DNA of 64,000 nt from Prorocentrum cordatum. Taxonomy: Eukaryota; Sar; Dinophyceae; Prorocentrales; Prorocentraceae. This document shows, piece after piece, positions 11,661-22,290 of this stretch. A program made the position numbers and the translations under genes. The stretch spans positions 185,716-249,715 of the forward strand of contig CAUYUJ010007469.1 in NCBI GenBank assembly GCA_963575745.1. Direction: 5' to 3'. The first letter of the stretch is position 1, and each line of letters opens with the position of its first letter. Under the pieces are notes generated by a model. The model made no database searches, was not told the DNA's origin, and saw only the letters and a program-made list of their open reading frames with translations.

Positions 11661-11835
11661 AACCTACTTGAGCTTTGGTCACCAGAAAAGAATTCGAGCA
11701 CCAAGAAAATACCGAACCTTGAGGGTTTCCACACGCGTCGGGCCCTGGGATGCGATACTCGTTCGACACTGTTTTGATACTTTCCTGGGTGCTCGAAACT
11801 ATTTGTGGGATGTGGTCCTTAAGTGCGGTGGGAGT
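11661..11835 (+). mobile_element. Dispersed foldback repeat family M, copy 2
   Basis: This is the best-preserved copy. TTCGAGCACCAAGAAAATAC starting at 11,693 is inverted as GATACTTTCCTGGGTGCTCG starting at 11,776, giving a core of about 105 bases with about 22-base imperfect inverted ends. Similarity to 31,992-32,165 extends beyond the core on both sides (AACCTACTT... on the left, GGGATGTGGTCCTTA on the right), so the mobile unit may be about 175 bases. Confidence 0.7.
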
Positions 11836-12134
11836 TACTTAACGCTAGGCCATATTTGGCGATCGCGAGGACATCCTTTGGTCAGCCACGCGCAGAGGGG
11901 GGTTGGGGGAGGGGGGAAGGCTTCTTGGAAGCACCCCTGCTTCTCTTAGAAGGCGCGGGCCTTGTCTACAGATGTGGTGTCGGCGCCTTCTGAGAAGCAA
12001 CATGCTTGTAAGAAGCCTTCCCTCCTCCCCCAACCCCCTGGCACGCGCCGCCAATTTGGGCCTCTGGAAGCCACGGCGGGGCCACCTTGAGCAATCTTGG
12101 TACCTCTGCGGGCCTTCTGGAAGGACATCGTTGG
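11836..12134. repeat. Segment N (11,869-12,130) duplicated at 12,295-12,400
   Basis: CGCGAGGACATCCTT, GGCCACCTTGAGCAAT and CTGCGGGCC occur in the same order at both places with about one base in five changed. The word TTGAGCAA and the TCTTGG word overlap here. Confidence 0.55.
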
Positions 12135-12275
12135 GGAAACCAGATTGTGCCGATACCGCTACTCCCCGGACCTCTCCTGGTGTGCGTTCTGACCAGGATT
12201 CCGAGGCGAATCCAGCGGTGGCGACGAGGGCCTCCCAGGAGGCCGAAAAAGGGGGAACAACGAGGGAAGGGTAGC
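12135..12275 (-). repeat. Dispersed repeat family O, copy 2 (inverted)
   Basis: Reverse complement of the unit at 2388-2540 and 12,828-12,963. It contains GATACC...CTCCCCGGACCTCTCC and CTGACCAGGATT. With copy 3 it forms an inverted pair about 550 bases apart. Confidence 0.65.
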
Positions 12276-12738
12276 GTTATGGGTACATCCTTCTCCTCCG
12301 TATCGCGGGGACATCCTTCGGGCCTCTGGAGGCCACGGCGGGGCCACCTTGAGCAATGTTGGCGCCGCTGCGGGCCTAATGGAAAGACATTCCGCGGGCA
12401 GAGGCAGGCGACGGGTAAAGGCTTTGAGCGCGAACATCTGTTCCATGAGCTCGTGGCCCACCCTAGGGGCCATCTTAAGCCATGTTGGTCCCTTGATGCC
12501 TTCTTCGAAGCATTTGGGAGTCTTCCTGAAGGTCAGTCGGGCCCTCTTGGCCCTCTGGTGGCGTTGCGTCCCGACGGGCATCCCGCAACCTTTGAGCGCC
12601 GAGGGACATCGATTCTCATTCGTTGTTTTTGACTTGTTTTGGGAGTCGGAGGCCTGTGCTCCACCGCAGTAGGCAGCAGCAGCCATACCAGACAAATAAC
12701 AATAAGATGCGAGGCAAGAGAGAGAGAGAGAGAAAGGG

Positions 12739-12769
<31 letters not shown>

Positions 12770-12827
12770 ATCGAGAGAGAGAGAGAGAGAAGACATCAGA
12801 GGAGGAAGAGGTACCCATACCGTTACC
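12276..12827. other. TCTTGG-word sequence and GA microsatellite; no gene
   Basis: 12,295-12,560 holds the N duplicate and TCTTGG words. 12,718-12,792 is GA-rich with a short TA run. No gene is seen. Confidence 0.6.
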
Positions 12828-12963
12828 CTGTGCTTCGTTTTCGCCTTGTTAGGCCGCCCGGAAGGCCCTCGTCGCTGCCGCTGGATTCGCCTCGAAATTA
12901 TGGTCAGACAGTACTCCAGGAGAGGCCGTGTAGTGGCGGCATCGGCATTGTTTTACTCCCCCC
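12828..12963 (+). repeat. Dispersed repeat family O, copy 3
   Basis: Direct match to 2388-2540: GCCGCTGGATTCGCCT, then GGTCAGACAGTACTCC and AGGAGAGGCC, ending in TCCCC. It is followed by a GA tract at 12,968-12,991. Confidence 0.65.
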
Positions 12964-13963
12964 GGAGAGTAGAGAGAGAGAGAGAGAAAGAGGGGGCGAA
13001 CAGGCCAACCATAGGCAGTCCTGCAGTGCGCTTCACAGCCTGGCGTCCCTAGAGGAGGTCGGCGGGTCTGCAAATGCTTCCATGCATGCGAATGTTCGCA
13101 GCGGTAGGTAGTCGTGGACTGCGACGCTATGGACCCCAGCAACCACAAGGTCGATGTCATTCACCCCGAGCGTTCTTACAGTGGGGGCGCGCATCAAGAA
13201 ACCATGTGCTTTTCGTCAGGGTATCCTGGGTTTCTTCGCTCCGCGCGCTGCGAGGTGACTTCCGCAGCCATTGAAGAAGCTGCTGCGAACAGGGTGCCCC
13301 CGGTTTCCCCTCAGGCGCACCTCGCGCGCGAGTTTTCAGGGTTGGGTTTCCTGCGAGGGTTTCTTGCGGCCGTGCCCTCACTGTAGTCGCACTCCTCGAG
13401 ACCGAGTGGATAGAGGAGCCGCCCTTCGCGCCTCGCGGCAGCACGTCTGGGCATGCGGCCCCAGACAGGATGCCGTTGGGGTGAGAGCCCGATGTCTCCT
13501 TTCCGAGCCTCCGCGGAGCGGGGCCACGGGCAACATGGTGGGCGTGTCTCAGAGAGGAGCACGATGTCACGATAGTGATGCGTTCAAAGATTTCCCAGGA
13601 TTTCCTGGGCTCCGAATTGCTCCACACGGGCTGCAGGACCGAGGGTCGCCAGACGCCCCCGAATTCCTGGAACGTGCCCCGAGCCAGTCGCATCACGACA
13701 ACATTCTCGTCCTACGGTTGAGCATGTGATTAAGAAACCTCTTCCCGAAACGTTGGGTCAACGAGTCTTGGCCAACTTGCCGGACATCAGACCCGATTTC
13801 TTGAGCTCCTTCGTCCTCCATCGTTAACAACAGAAGTTTGCATGGGCTTGCTTTGAGCCCAGATCTGTTGAATGAGAAGTTTCTTGATCGCATTCCCGAC
13901 TGTAGTGCCAGCTATGCCCTACGATATTCGCGACACCAGAGATCTGATTCGCAGGGGCGAGAT
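12964..13963. other. No gene; repeat family B, copy 2 at about 13,330-13,395
   Basis: No conserved protein motif was found. The family B block (GGTTGGGTTTCCTGCGAGGG) lies at 13,338, and a weaker echo (GAAGTTTCTTGATCG...GACTGTAGTGCC) at 13,876. Confidence 0.5.
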
Positions 13964-14134
13964 GCGACACCAGCACCACCAGGGGGGCCCACCTCCCACC
14001 TCTAGCGAGGAGGTCCACGACGCCTCCCTGAGCCAGAGGCTGGGGATGTCTCGAGCGACAGGGGGGGGGGCGCACCACCAGGGCGACCCTCCTTGCCTCC
14101 TCGCATCTCCTCGCCCTGGTGGTGCTGGTGCCGC
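13964..14134. mobile_element. Foldback element family L, copy 1
   Basis: The left end CGACACCAGCACCACCAGGG is inverted at the right end (CCCTGGTGGTGCTGGTG), giving a 171-base unit. A third copy of the CACCACCAGGG word sits inside near 14,076. 26,371-26,527 has the same ends and a similar interior (GCGAGGAGGTCC, ATGTCTCGAGCGA). There is no coding capacity. I infer a MITE-like element of unknown superfamily. Confidence 0.75.
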
Positions 14135-14519
14135 CGTTCCCTGCTCCCATCTGATCCCTCGTCGGACGCGCCCCGGTCCTCTCGGGCCGAACGAAAGGGG
14201 GGATTGGGAAGGGGGGGGGTTACGAAATCTGCTGCATGCAGCTGGTTTCGGCCCCTCCGCCGGGCCCACTCCTCGATACATGGGCGCCTCCCGGCGCCAG
14301 GAGGCGCCAGGAAAACCAGCTACGTGAGTTGATTCTCAGACCCCCCCCCTTTGCTATCCCCCCCTTTCGCCGCGCCCCGGTCCTCGTGCCATGAGGTCCC
14401 GCCGGGGCCAGGCCCCGTCGCGCGCCCAGCGCGGCGGCTCGCCCCAGGGCAGGCTGCACCATAGCAGCCAGGTCTGGGGCCTCCCCGCAGGCCCTGGTGA
14501 TTTCGTGGTCTGGGAGACA
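14135..14519. other. No gene seen
   Basis: GC-rich sequence with several runs of G or C of eight or more. GGCGCC and CCGGCGCC words cluster near 14,285-14,310. No protein motif is recognised. Confidence 0.5.
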
Positions 14520-14872
14520 GGGTGGGAAGGAGGAGAAGGAGCAGGAGGAGGAGGAGGATGAGGAGGAGGAGGAGGAAGAGGAGGAGGGGAAGGAGGAGGA
14601 GGAGGAAGAGGAGGAGGATGAGGAGGAGGAGGAGAGGAGGAGGAGGAGGAGGAGAAGGAGAGGGGAGAAGGAGGAGGAGAGAGGAGGGGAGAGGAGAGGA
14701 GGAGGAGGAGGAGGAGGAGGAGGAGGAAGGAGGAGGAGGAGGAGGAGGAGAGGAGGAGGAGGAGGAGGAGGAGGAGGACGGGGAGGGGGAGGGGGAGGGG
14801 GAGGAGTAGAAGGAGGAGGAGGAGGAGGAGGAGGAGGAGGAGGAGGAGGAGCAGGGGAGGAGGAGGAGGAGG
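14520..14872 (+). repeat. (GGA)n microsatellite
   Basis: About 350 bases of imperfect GGA/GAG triplets. All overlapping Arg-, Glu/Gly- and Leu/Ser/Pro-rich frames are repeat translations. Confidence 0.95.
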
Positions 14873-15210
14873 AGAACGAGCAGGGGACCAGTGCAAAGCC
14901 AAGGGTCATCAACGATGTTGGGATGAACCCTCCCTCCAAGTTCCCTCTTCATAGGCCCCTACTCGGTTCATTACCACTGAGGGAACTGCCTCGTTGGAAG
15001 ACAACCGTCTGAAGACCCTGAAGCATGCTAAAACGTTGTTCTTGGGATTCCATCGCAACGGATCAGCCTGACTGTTGCGTCGTGACGATCCTGAATCGTG
15101 CCAGAACGCCATTCCTGGAACTTCAACACCGCGAATCAACGTAATTGTTGCGCCCTCGTAATCCTGAGTCCTATGCAGAACACCATTTCTGGTACGCTGA
15201 TCATGGCAGG

Positions 15211-15518
15211 TGCGCGTCGCTAAGGCGAGAGCCACATTTCGAAAAGAAACCGCCCTCCATCCGTGAAGCTCTTGAACTTCTTAAGCAAAAAACTAATGTG
15301 CGCGGCGCTAATGCGAGAGCCACATGTTGAAAACGGCCCGCCCTCAATCTGCGAAGCCCTTGCGAATTTTGTTAACGAATGTGCGCGGCGCTGAGGCGAT
15401 AGCTACATTTTGAAAATCGCCCGTCCCCCATTCGCAAAGCTCTTGCAAACTGTTGAAATGCATGTGCGCGGCGCTGAGGCGAGAGCCACATTTTGAAAAC
15501 GGCCCGCCCTCCATCTGT
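15211..15518 (+). repeat. 83-bp satellite family D, four units
   Basis: TGCGCGGCGC anchors at 15,211, 15,299, 15,382 and 15,465 give periods of 88, 83 and 83. Each unit runs GCGCTGAGGCGAGAGCCACA, TTTTGAAAACGGCCCGCCCT, then CTGTGAAGCTCTTGCAAA. The last unit is cut off at about 15,518. The same satellite lies inverted at 39,300-39,560. Confidence 0.9.
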
Positions 15519-16960
15519 CAGGGCGCACCACCGCCCAGGGCCCCCCCCCCCCTGGTTCTCGGCGGCGGTGGCCCTCGTTTCTCCGCTGCGAGGTTGTTGA
15601 GAGCAAGAGCCCCCCCCTTGACCCTTCGCGTCGCCACCCTGTCGCCCGCACGTGCCGTGCCGCACGTGCCCTCGGGTGCCTTCGCGCGGGTCATCCGTCG
15701 GCCTGCCGTGGGGAGTTCTGGTCCCTGGCGGATCCTGCTGTCGCTCCCCACCCCATCCCCTCCTTCCCTGTGGGCCCCCTCCTCCCTCCGACATCCACGG
15801 CAAAGGAACAGCGGAAGGCGTGGGGGAAGACGGTGAGGCCGCGGGGGGGGGGGAAGGGGAGGATGGTCAAAAGGGCAGTGGGCAGAAGACGATCGCGAGC
15901 GTGCAAGAGAACGGGTTACAGGCAGGGGGGAGAGAGAGAGAGAAAGAGGCATACATATATTTATACATATAGATATGGAGCGAGGGAGAGATAGAGCGAC
16001 AGAGTGGGATCGGATACAGTAAATAAGCGTTGGCGTGGGGATCGAACTCCAGATCGCGGAGGCATCGCAAATCTCCCCGCCGGCGGCGGCACATCTGGTG
16101 GTGGTGTCGCTTCCCCATCACGCGGGCGGGCAAGCACAGGATACGCGAGGCCATGTTCCGCGTGTGTCCTCTTCGAGGGGGAGCCAGGGAAGAAGAGGCG
16201 GACTGAGGAGTCGGGGAACAGAACGAGCGGGCGGGGGAGTTTGTGGAGGGGGGGGGGGATGGGGGAGGGGTGGAAGCCTTCCCCCAAAATTCCAAAGATA
16301 CCAGGGACCCTGTTACCCACGTGTCCATTTCGAGCGGGAGCGAGGAAGGATACGAACCGAGGGGGAAGGGCAACGAGGGATGAGGCCAGGGAGTCACGTG
16401 CAAGGGGGGGAGGGAGGAAGAGGTTTCTGGGCGGGAGCGATACGTTTGCGGAAATGGAAATCGTGAGGTTCCAATCGGAACCCCATTGCATTCCAACCCG
16501 ACCCCCAGAGGAGACATGTTTGAGGCTTTCAGCCACCAATCGAGATCAACGCTCCCGCATCCCCTGTTGCTGGCATGCTCGTTTCGGTTGCCCCCCGCTC
16601 CGTCTGGACCGCTCACCCCCTATCCCTCCTTACCCTTCACTCCGACTTGTATTAGCCCTTCCATTCCCTCATTCAACAAGATCCAGGCCCAACTAAGACC
16701 AACATGTGTTGTCTCAATGGCCTGGCTTGAGGCGCAACGAACAAATCTGAGATGCCGTTTCCAGGCCCGGAGCTTGCCCGCTTGCTCCAACGCGAAATGG
16801 AGACATGTAGACACGGCGCAGTACGCCCAAAGCAAAGCATAGAGGAGTACAACAGAAGTAAACCTGGCGCGGCCCCAATTTGGGAACGCGGGGGTGAACG
16901 GGGGGGTCATCAGTTCAGAGTCGGGTTTCCCGCATTTTTCGTCGGCAGCGAATTCCTGTG
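15519..16960. other. No gene; low-complexity patches
   Basis: Long C and G runs, a GA tract at 15,926-15,950, and GAGGGAGAG-type purine patches. Frames on both strands lack recognisable domains. Two stretches resemble the tRNA B box in reverse (near 16,038 and 16,340), but no cloverleaf could be built. Confidence 0.5.
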
Positions 16961-16964
16961 AAAT

Positions 16965-17009
16965 CCTCTTGCTCTCCTCCCCATTTCTCCTTCTCCTCTG
17001 CTCTTGAAG
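16965..17009 (+). promoter_or_regulatory. Candidate splice acceptor upstream of the SET gene
   Basis: A pyrimidine tract of about 43 bases ends in GAAG at 17,006-17,009, 138 bases before the ATG of the SET-domain gene. Dinoflagellate mRNAs receive a spliced leader at such AG sites. The same frame has a TAG at 17,057, so an upstream exon could not continue in frame. The site is inferred; a cDNA end at 17,010 would prove it. Confidence 0.35.
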
Positions 17010-17146
17010 TCCCCCCAGGGGGCCTTGCTGTGGAAAACCTCTTGGGCCAGCATCCGTAGCCTGTTGGGTCAAGCCACTGCGGCTGGAGCTTGGCTGAGGC
17101 TGCTGCCTGGCGAAACAAACGGTGGCCGTGGCATGTTGGCACTGGC

Positions 17147-18349
17147 ATGTTCCTGAGAGCAGCTGGGGTTGTGGCAGCAGCACGCGGCGGAGTCTCTGCA
17201 GGAGCTCTCAGGCGTGCCGCGACAGCTGCTTCGGCTCCTCCAGACTCGTCGAAGCTGCCTCCAGCAGGGTCTCCAGGGCCGTCCAAGCCGTGTGGACATG
17301 GCCTTGAGATCTCCTCCGGCGTCCCGTGTTTCGAGATCGTGAATATCGCGGGTGCTGGTCTGGGTGCGATTGCCACCCGGGACATCGCATGTGGAGAGTT
17401 GGTCGTGGCTGAGACTCCAACCATGATGCTGCAAGCAGGCGAGTTCTCCGTGCAGACAGCTAAATTCAATGCTCAGTTCAACAACCTCTCCAGAGCTCAG
17501 AAGCGCGCAGTATTGCGCCTCTCCGACTGTTGGCGTATGGCCGGGAAGCGGAGGAGCTTGGAAGGCATACTTCGCACGAACGGAATGGGGTGCAGCAGCG
17601 ACTCTGACGACGGCGTCCTTTGCTTGGAGATCAGCCGCTTCAACCACTCTTGCGCCCCGAACTGCGAGCAGAGCTGGGACGGCACGGCACTCCAGGAGCG
17701 TGTCCACGCGTGCTCGGCGATCCAGGCGGGCCAGGAGCTGTGCCTGTCGTACATCGACGTGCGTGCACCGAGGGCGGAGAGAGCCCATCGGCTCAGGGAG
17801 GGCTACCGCTTCAACTGCCGGTGCGCAGCCTGCAGTGAGACAGCCTGCAGCCGAGCCAGCGACGCCCGGCGGGCCAGCCTCCAGCAGTTGGGGCGTGACC
17901 TCCCGATGGTTGGAGCCAGAGACCCTGCGGCTGGCATCAAGGTGGTGTCCGATATGCTCCTGCTCTACGACCAGGAGGGCATCGACCTGCACACGCTCCG
18001 CAAGCAGGCGTGCTATTACGCCTTTCAGCTGGCCCTGCACGCGGGGCCCGCAGCGTGGGCGAGCGGCTGGGCGGAGCAGGCGTACCGACACAGCAGGCTG
18101 TGTTGCGGCGAGCACCACCCGGAGACCGTTTGGCTGCTCGGCTATGCGCGAGATCCACATAGCCATCCTGCCCTCTGGACCCCCGCCTTTGAGGTCTGCA
18201 ACCCAGGCAAGCACCGCAGCGCCATGGATCCAGCACTGAAGGTGTACGCCCTCGCTTGGATATCTGCCATCTCGCTGGTCCTGTCCATGGGCATGGTTTC
18301 AGAGCGCTCGACGGTTCATGTCCGTGACGCGCGCCTGAAAGCAGACTGA
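17147..18349 (+). CDS. SET-domain protein, SMYD-like, without MYND finger
   Basis: Predicted lysine methyltransferase-like protein of 400 residues, intronless here. I start at the ATG at 17,147; an in-frame TAG at 17,057 closes the frame upstream, and only non-ATG codons lie between. The first 45 residues are Ala/Arg-rich and could be a targeting peptide. The SET core starts near residue 61 (GLGAIATRDIACGELVVAE at about 71-89), has the cofactor-binding NHSC motif (166-169, in SRFNHSCAPNC), the GQELCLSYID stretch with its Tyr near residue 202, and a post-SET CRC..C cluster (224-229). The C-terminal part is helical and SMYD/TPR-like (CGEHHPETVWLLGY), followed by a hydrophobic segment at about 366-384. 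In the SMYD family these motifs bind S-adenosylmethionine and lysine. A MYND finger is absent, and the substrate is unknown. A seven-codon out-of-frame upstream ORF starts at 17,133. No stops or frameshifts occur, so the gene is probably functional. Confidence 0.85.
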   Translation: MFLRAAGVVAAARGGVSAGALRRAATAASAPPDSSKLPPAGSPGPSKPCGHGLEISSGVPCFEIVNIAGAGLGAIATRDIACGELVVAETPTMMLQAGEFSVQTAKFNAQFNNLSRAQKRAVLRLSDCWRMAGKRRSLEGILRTNGMGCSSDSDDGVLCLEISRFNHSCAPNCEQSWDGTALQERVHACSAIQAGQELCLSYIDVRAPRAERAHRLREGYRFNCRCAACSETACSRASDARRASLQQLGRDLPMVGARDPAAGIKVVSDMLLLYDQEGIDLHTLRKQACYYAFQLALHAGPAAWASGWAEQAYRHSRLCCGEHHPETVWLLGYARDPHSHPALWTPAFEVCNPGKHRSAMDPALKVYALAWISAISLVLSMGMVSERSTVHVRDARLKAD

Positions 18350-18874
18350 GCGCATACTCTCTTTATGTTGGCCCTGAGATGTGGAGTCGGTCTCGTTGCA
18401 GTCCTCCTGGCCCTTCTTCCTACCAGGGAGAACGGCTGGTTTCTCTTTCTTGTCCCATGCCTAGTTGTTCTGAGTGAGTTTTAATATTCTTGCGAGCAGT
18501 TGCCTCCTGTTCGGAGGCTGGTGAGGCGCACGTCTCAGCACAGTTTCTAAAGACATTAGTCGGAGCAGGGCGCTAGCGTCCGCGTAATGTTCCTGTTGTT
18601 CTGAACTCTGGGATATTATTCTGAATTGCTGCCGTTGGTCTGGAGCCGCATTGTCCAAACGTCGGGACGAAACATAGTACAGGGATAATAATATGTGCAG
18701 AACTCCAAGTGATGAGAAGACAGTAGGAGTATAAGCAATGATAAGGTGCAGGACAAGGAGGCGGAGGAGGACGACAGGAAAGACTGAGGTCCTCTCTGGA
18801 GCCTCGATGTGCCGTCATGAGGCTGTCCTGCGCCCCCGATCGAAGCCTTCGTTGTGTCCTGGGAGAGAGGGGGG
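18350..18874. other. 3' flank of the SET gene; no further gene
   Basis: The stop at 18,347-18,349 is followed by ordinary-complexity, less GC-rich sequence to about 18,730. No AATAAA signal is evident, as expected for dinoflagellates. Confidence 0.5.
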
Positions 18875-19345
18875 CGGAATTCTGACGGAGCGGAGCTCTC
18901 GCGAAATGGCATCTCACGGAACGGAGCTCGTACGCACTGGAATTCGCACGTCGCGGAATTGCACCCAGCGGAGCTCGCACGGAGCGGAATTCGATTCTCA
19001 CGCGGCGGATCACGCCGGACAAATTTCGGACGACGGAATTTGCAGCACGTCGTAACGCGCATGGACGGAACTCACACGGCTGGCTCTACTCGACGAATTG
19101 ACGCGTGGCGGTGTGAGCACACGTGCCGCTTCCGTCCGTGCGAGTTCCGCGCGTGGGAGCTCCGCCGCGTGTGAGCTCCCTTCGTGTGAGTCCCGTCCCC
19201 GGTGTGCGAGTTCCGTCTCTGAGAGTCCCGTCCGTACGAGTTCCGCTCCGTTGTGAATCCCGCGCATGCGAGTTACGTCCGTGCGGGTTCTCTCGTGGAT
19301 CGGAACTCGTGCAGGTTCTCTCGCGGGTCGGGGATCGCACGGAAA
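18875..19345. repeat. Short-word array CGGAATTC/CGGAACTC with a central inversion
   Basis: From 18,880 to about 19,080 there are about nine words of the form CGGA(A/G)(C/T)TC followed by CACG-like bases. From about 19,130 to 19,290 there are about nine of the reverse complement (GAGTTCCG, GAGTCCCG), and the last word near 19,310 flips back. Each word is 10-14 bases, spaced 10-25 apart. The region can fold back through many weak stems. Frames through it are repeat translations. Confidence 0.75.
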
Positions 19346-20396
19346 TGGTTCGGCAGCCCCAATTCGCACGGCCAGTCAGAGTTGCAACCAGTCGCAGTAC
19401 ATCCATCGCGGTCAACGAAAGTGTCCTGCCCACGAACACACCAGCTAGAACAACAACCAATTTTAACCAACCGTCTTTAACAAACAGTATGTGTCGACCT
19501 CAATGGGTACCACCCCCTTCCCCCCCTGGCGTATTGACTTCCGGCCTCAAGGCGTCACGTTGGAACGCAGGAAACGCACACCTAATCAAGATACCCTACT
19601 TGTCATGTGGCAAAGGAGGGGGGCAGCGCAACCATGATTTTCACGTGGCAACGCAGAGGATCGGTCATGCATACTGTTGTATTCTGCTCCGTCATACGAA
19701 GACAAGAAGCGAAACACATAGTGCAATAGTTGATTCGTCACACGCCAGTTGAGTGCTGCGGTCACCATGGCGCATGGGGGCGAACAATCATTACTCTATC
19801 ACGCCTCAAACGGCGCCGAAAGGAGGGCCAACACAAAATATGTGACAACCCGCCAGTGCGGATCACACATAACAGGCGTTGCCACACGTTGCCTCATGAG
19901 CTGGACAAATTACACGGGTACACACCTTGGAAAAGGGTATGAATGTATACGGTGACAGCGTCATCTGTATTGTGTAACCAGCATTTGTTGTTGCATCATG
20001 TGGTGTACCATCATTGCTTATAGGAGCATACGTGACACCATCATCTGTTTACACCATATCTTTATGCCTTCAAACGTACATGCGATACATCATCATGCAC
20101 CTCAGAAGCCAGTCATACATCAACGTGCGCTAACTAAGATAGACACTACGTACGCGTGATGGTGTGCAGTTTCGTGTAGCATTGGACATGCGAACACATG
20201 CTACAATAACGCGTGGCTCCAGCACGTAGCTTATCATCGCCTACCATATTGTGTTAGCACGTGCTCCCATGACACACGCTGACAATCGCGTGCTACAGCA
20301 ACACTGCGAGCAGATGCTCCAAGGCGACACCTCCCCCCCCCCCGCTCGAGCACCCCCCTGCTCCGACCGCACGCCAGTGAAAAGCGCGGCCGCCCT
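19346..20396. other. No gene; more AT-rich sequence
   Basis: No recognisable protein or RNA. Words such as CATCATCTGTNTTACACC and GTGTACCATCATTGCTTAT recur loosely between 19,960 and 20,140. Confidence 0.5.
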
Positions 20397-20434
20397 CCTC
20401 CTCCTCCTCCTCCTCATCCTCCTCCCCCACCTCC

Positions 20435-20534
20435 NNNNNNNNNNNNNNNNNNNNNNNNNNNNNNNNNNNNNNNNNNNNNNNNNNNNNNNNNNNNNNNNNN
20501 NNNNNNNNNNNNNNNNNNNNNNNNNNNNNNNNNN
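20435..20534. other. Assembly gap of 100 N
   Basis: Exactly 100 Ns, the conventional placeholder for a gap of unknown size, directly after a (CTC)n stretch at 20,397-20,434. The two sides may not be adjacent in the genome. Confidence 0.99.
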
Positions 20535-20544
20535 CCCACTCGCG

Positions 20545-20712
20545 TTTTGAACAAAAATCACGACTGGAGGTGTTTTGCTATTGTCGGCCTCCGCGGGCCC
20601 TTTACCGGGCCTCGGGGCCGTCCAAAAAATGCTTCTGGATGAGACGCCGGTCACGGGGAAGGGGGTCCAGACCAGATTTTTGGGGGTCGATGTTATGGCA
20701 AATGCACGACGT
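20545..20712 (-). repeat. Dispersed repeat family A, copy 1
   Basis: Landmarks in order are AAAAATCACGACTGGAGGT, GGGCCTCGGGGCCGTCCAAA, CCGGTCACGGGGAAGGGGGT and a final GACGTCGGGGGTCTGG. These match the reverse complement of 33,240-33,450. It is a roughly 170-200 base non-coding repeat present at least nine times in this window. Confidence 0.75.
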
Positions 20713-21104
20713 CGGGGGTCTGGATGTCTCCTATCTTGGGGGCCTTTGGAGCCATCTTGGTGCGATCTTGGGGGCCTGTTGGGCCGTCGGACGGCCGTCG
20801 GACGGCCGAAAAGAAGCAACTGCCAAACTCGTTCACGAGAGCAGTGAGAAAACCATTGACTTTGGCCTCGTCGTGGCAGCCAGGCCGCTGGAGCAAGGAC
20901 GGGCCGATGTGGGTTCCAGGGGTGCTCTGGTTTGCGGGCCAGCCCGGGTCGTGGGCGGGGAACCTACACGGGTGGTCGAGGCTCTCCCCCCTTTCTGGCC
21001 ATGGCCGCACGAGGGCTGTACTTCTTTCTCTCCCCCCCAAAACAACACAAATCCTTCTCGCCCCCAGCCCCCCCCCCCCCCTGCCGATTGTTCATCTTCT
21101 GTTG
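20713..21104. other. No gene; short TCTTGG-word patch
   Basis: TCTTGGGGGCC words at 20,735-20,800, then featureless sequence. Two adjacent GGCCGTCGGAC copies lie at 20,790-20,812. Confidence 0.5.
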
Positions 21105-21135
21105 CTTCTCTCTCTCTCTCTCTCTTTTTTTTTGT

Positions 21136-21180
<45 letters not shown>

Positions 21181-21390
21181 TTTCTCCCCCTTCTCTATTC
21201 GTTTATATCTATAGAGAGCTATAGCGTATCTCCCGCTATATCTATATATATGTATGTATACAGTTATTGTCTCCCTCTCTCTTTCTCTATTCGTGCTTGG
21301 TTTTTTTGTTTATTTCTCTCTCTCTATCTATGTATGTATTACCCCTCTGAATATAGTTCACTCTCTCTCTCTCTCTCCCTCCTCGTCCAT
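21105..21390. repeat. (CT)n and TATATC microsatellite
   Basis: Pyrimidine dinucleotide runs interrupted by a TATATATGTATG stretch at about 21,220-21,265. No gene. Confidence 0.9.
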
Positions 21391-22127
21391 ACCCCCTCTT
21401 CCTCCACCTGTACTCCCCCCATCCAGCCCGCCCTCGCCCTCTCCCTCGCCTGTCTTCCCTCTCAGAGGCGGCGGCGAAGAAGCAACACGAAGAGGAGGAG
21501 GAGGAGCAGGAGGAGAAGGCGGATGGGGCAGGGGCAGGGGTCGAGCATGGCAAGGAGAGGATGGAGACGGGACGAGGAAGAGGAGCAGGAGCGAAGAGCC
21601 AGCGAGTGGTGGGCGAATGGATGACGGATCGAGGAGGTGTTCTCGACCCCCGCCTCCAGGAGTCACTCGGGGGACCTGGCCACCCGCCCCCTTGGAGGGT
21701 CCGTCCTGCATGCAACGTGCTTCGACTGCGCTCGTCCTCCCTCCGTTGCAGGTAGAGTCCAGGCAACACCAGCTCGACCCCCGCCCCTAGCGGCAATGGC
21801 CCCGTGGCGGCGGGAGCGCCCCTTTCATCGCGGTGCCCGTGCCACCAGCGCGCAGCGCACAGGTGGAGGCGGCGCATTAGGAGCAGGTGGCACCCGACCC
21901 CTGGCAGCACCCCTGCGCTGCTGCTGCTCCTCCCCCTGCGCGAACTTGTATCGAACTTCGAGCTGCGCGTCCCGCGTCCGGATCTCAGTCTTCCCTCGGC
22001 CTGGACTTTCGCTTTCCGGGCGTTTCTTTTGCTCAAGGACTCCATGCTCTAAGCGTGCTCCGTCCCCTTCCGCGCCCGCTCTTCTCCCGCTCCTGCTGCG
22101 CCCATTTGTTATCTTAACTTAAACAGA
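21391..22127. other. No gene recognised
   Basis: Frames on both strands lack known domains. CTCC and GGAGGA patches lie at 21,380-21,520. Confidence 0.5.
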
Positions 22128-22290
22128 AAGAGTGGTCCAAGAGGTCTTGTGCGAGGTCTTGTGCGGAATGCCTTGTGCGGTCTTGTGCGGGCTCTTGTGT
22201 TGGGCTCTGGGCGTCGATTCGCGTTCTTTTGCTTCGTTCTCCTGCACAGGTCGTCTTGTGCGCGTCTTGTGCGCGACCACTATTCGCTCG
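22128..22290 (+). repeat. Short-word array TCTTGTGCG
   Basis: Seven words of the form (G)TCTTGTGCG, all in one orientation: five near 22,135-22,200 and two near 22,255-22,275. Spacing is 10-20 bases. Confidence 0.75.

Noticed and set aside
15211-15518. CRISPR-like direct repeats
   Set aside because: The whole 83-bp period is repeated, with no variable spacer class.
16020-16350. Reverse B-box-like stretches suggesting a tRNA or tRNA-derived SINE
   Set aside because: No acceptor stem, D arm or anticodon arm could be paired, and the T stem has a mismatch.
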